From Desulfovibrio desulfuricans (GTDB lineage: Bacteria > Desulfobacterota > Desulfovibrionia > Desulfovibrionales > Desulfovibrionaceae), in NCBI RefSeq assembly GCF_024460775.1, contig NZ_JANFYZ010000009.1, positions 33,715 through 97,714 on the forward strand: a stretch of DNA of 64,000 bases, read 5' to 3'. The position numbers and the translations under genes were made by a program. How positions within the stretch are numbered: position 1 is the stretch's first letter; each line of letters starts with the position of its first letter. Under the pieces are notes generated by a model, which saw only the letters and a program-made list of their open reading frames with translations, was not told where the DNA came from and searched no databases. Positions 63,988-64,000 of this stretch are shown here, piece by piece.

Positions 63988-64000
63988 ATGAGGAGGTTCT

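Noticed and set aside
1..64000. CRISPR arrays, tRNA or rRNA genes, insertion sequences
   Set aside because: No regularly spaced repeats, cloverleaf patterns, transposase-like proteins or rRNA stretches were seen.

Overview
The window looks like a chromosomal segment of a Desulfovibrio-type sulfate-reducing bacterium. The genes are GC-rich. The gene content fits that group: a short-loop cytochrome bd oxidase, a very large FAD/iron-sulfur lactate-dehydrogenase-like protein, TRAP transport, chemotaxis and motility genes, an ArsR-methyltransferase regulator next to S-adenosylhomocysteine hydrolase (the SahR-AhcY pair described in Desulfovibrio), and scattered cobalamin genes. The assignment rests on gene content only; there is no rRNA or tRNA gene in the window.

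Layout. 1-6.3 kb (minus): GtrA-like protein, DegT-type aminotransferase, CheW, a GT8-like glycosyltransferase and a hybrid histidine kinase whose N-terminus is split by an apparent one-base frameshift. 6.4-13.3 kb: an EamA exporter, cobyric acid synthase, an AsmA-like protein and a MotA/MotB stator pair. 13.4-19.2 kb: htpG, divergent cydAB, and an unknown membrane protein. 19.6-30.7 kb: the 1183-residue FAD/Fe-S dehydrogenase, a DUF6056-like membrane protein, a YkgJ-type protein, an FMN reductase, an FlK-like thioesterase and a TRAP transporter operon. 30.9-37.0 kb: a small unknown gene, dciA, sahR-ahcY, a strikingly AT-rich 470-base non-coding block, and a chemoreceptor gene. 37.1-44.3 kb: a GntR/FCD regulator divergent from a seven-gene run (polar-amino-acid-type ABC transporter, AllE cupin, an IlvC-like protein, an M20 amidohydrolase). 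44.5-51.8 kb: rnhA, a Gate-type membrane protein, a C_GCAxxG_C_C protein, a ThiS-like protein, an M50 protease, ruvX, mltG, a 78-residue protein, cbiA and cbiC. 52.0-58.1 kb: tautomerase, HxlR regulator, membrane protein, UDP-sugar epimerase, U32 protein and a TrmN6-like methyltransferase. 58.2-64 kb: a PHP-UvrD helicase fusion, a small protein, an NtrC-type regulator and an HPt protein.

The most interesting unit is 37.1-44.3 kb. AllE and the amidohydrolase point to allantoate/ureidoglycine breakdown as a nitrogen source, fed by an ABC importer. Between them lies a ketol-acid reductoisomerase homologue that keeps the nucleotide-binding fold but has lost several KARI catalytic residues. It may therefore perform an unassigned redox step, possibly on ureidoglycolate. 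Two identical GGT-N3-ACC sites, one in the regulator/operon promoter region and one between the binding-protein and permease genes, suggest the GntR protein controls the operon.
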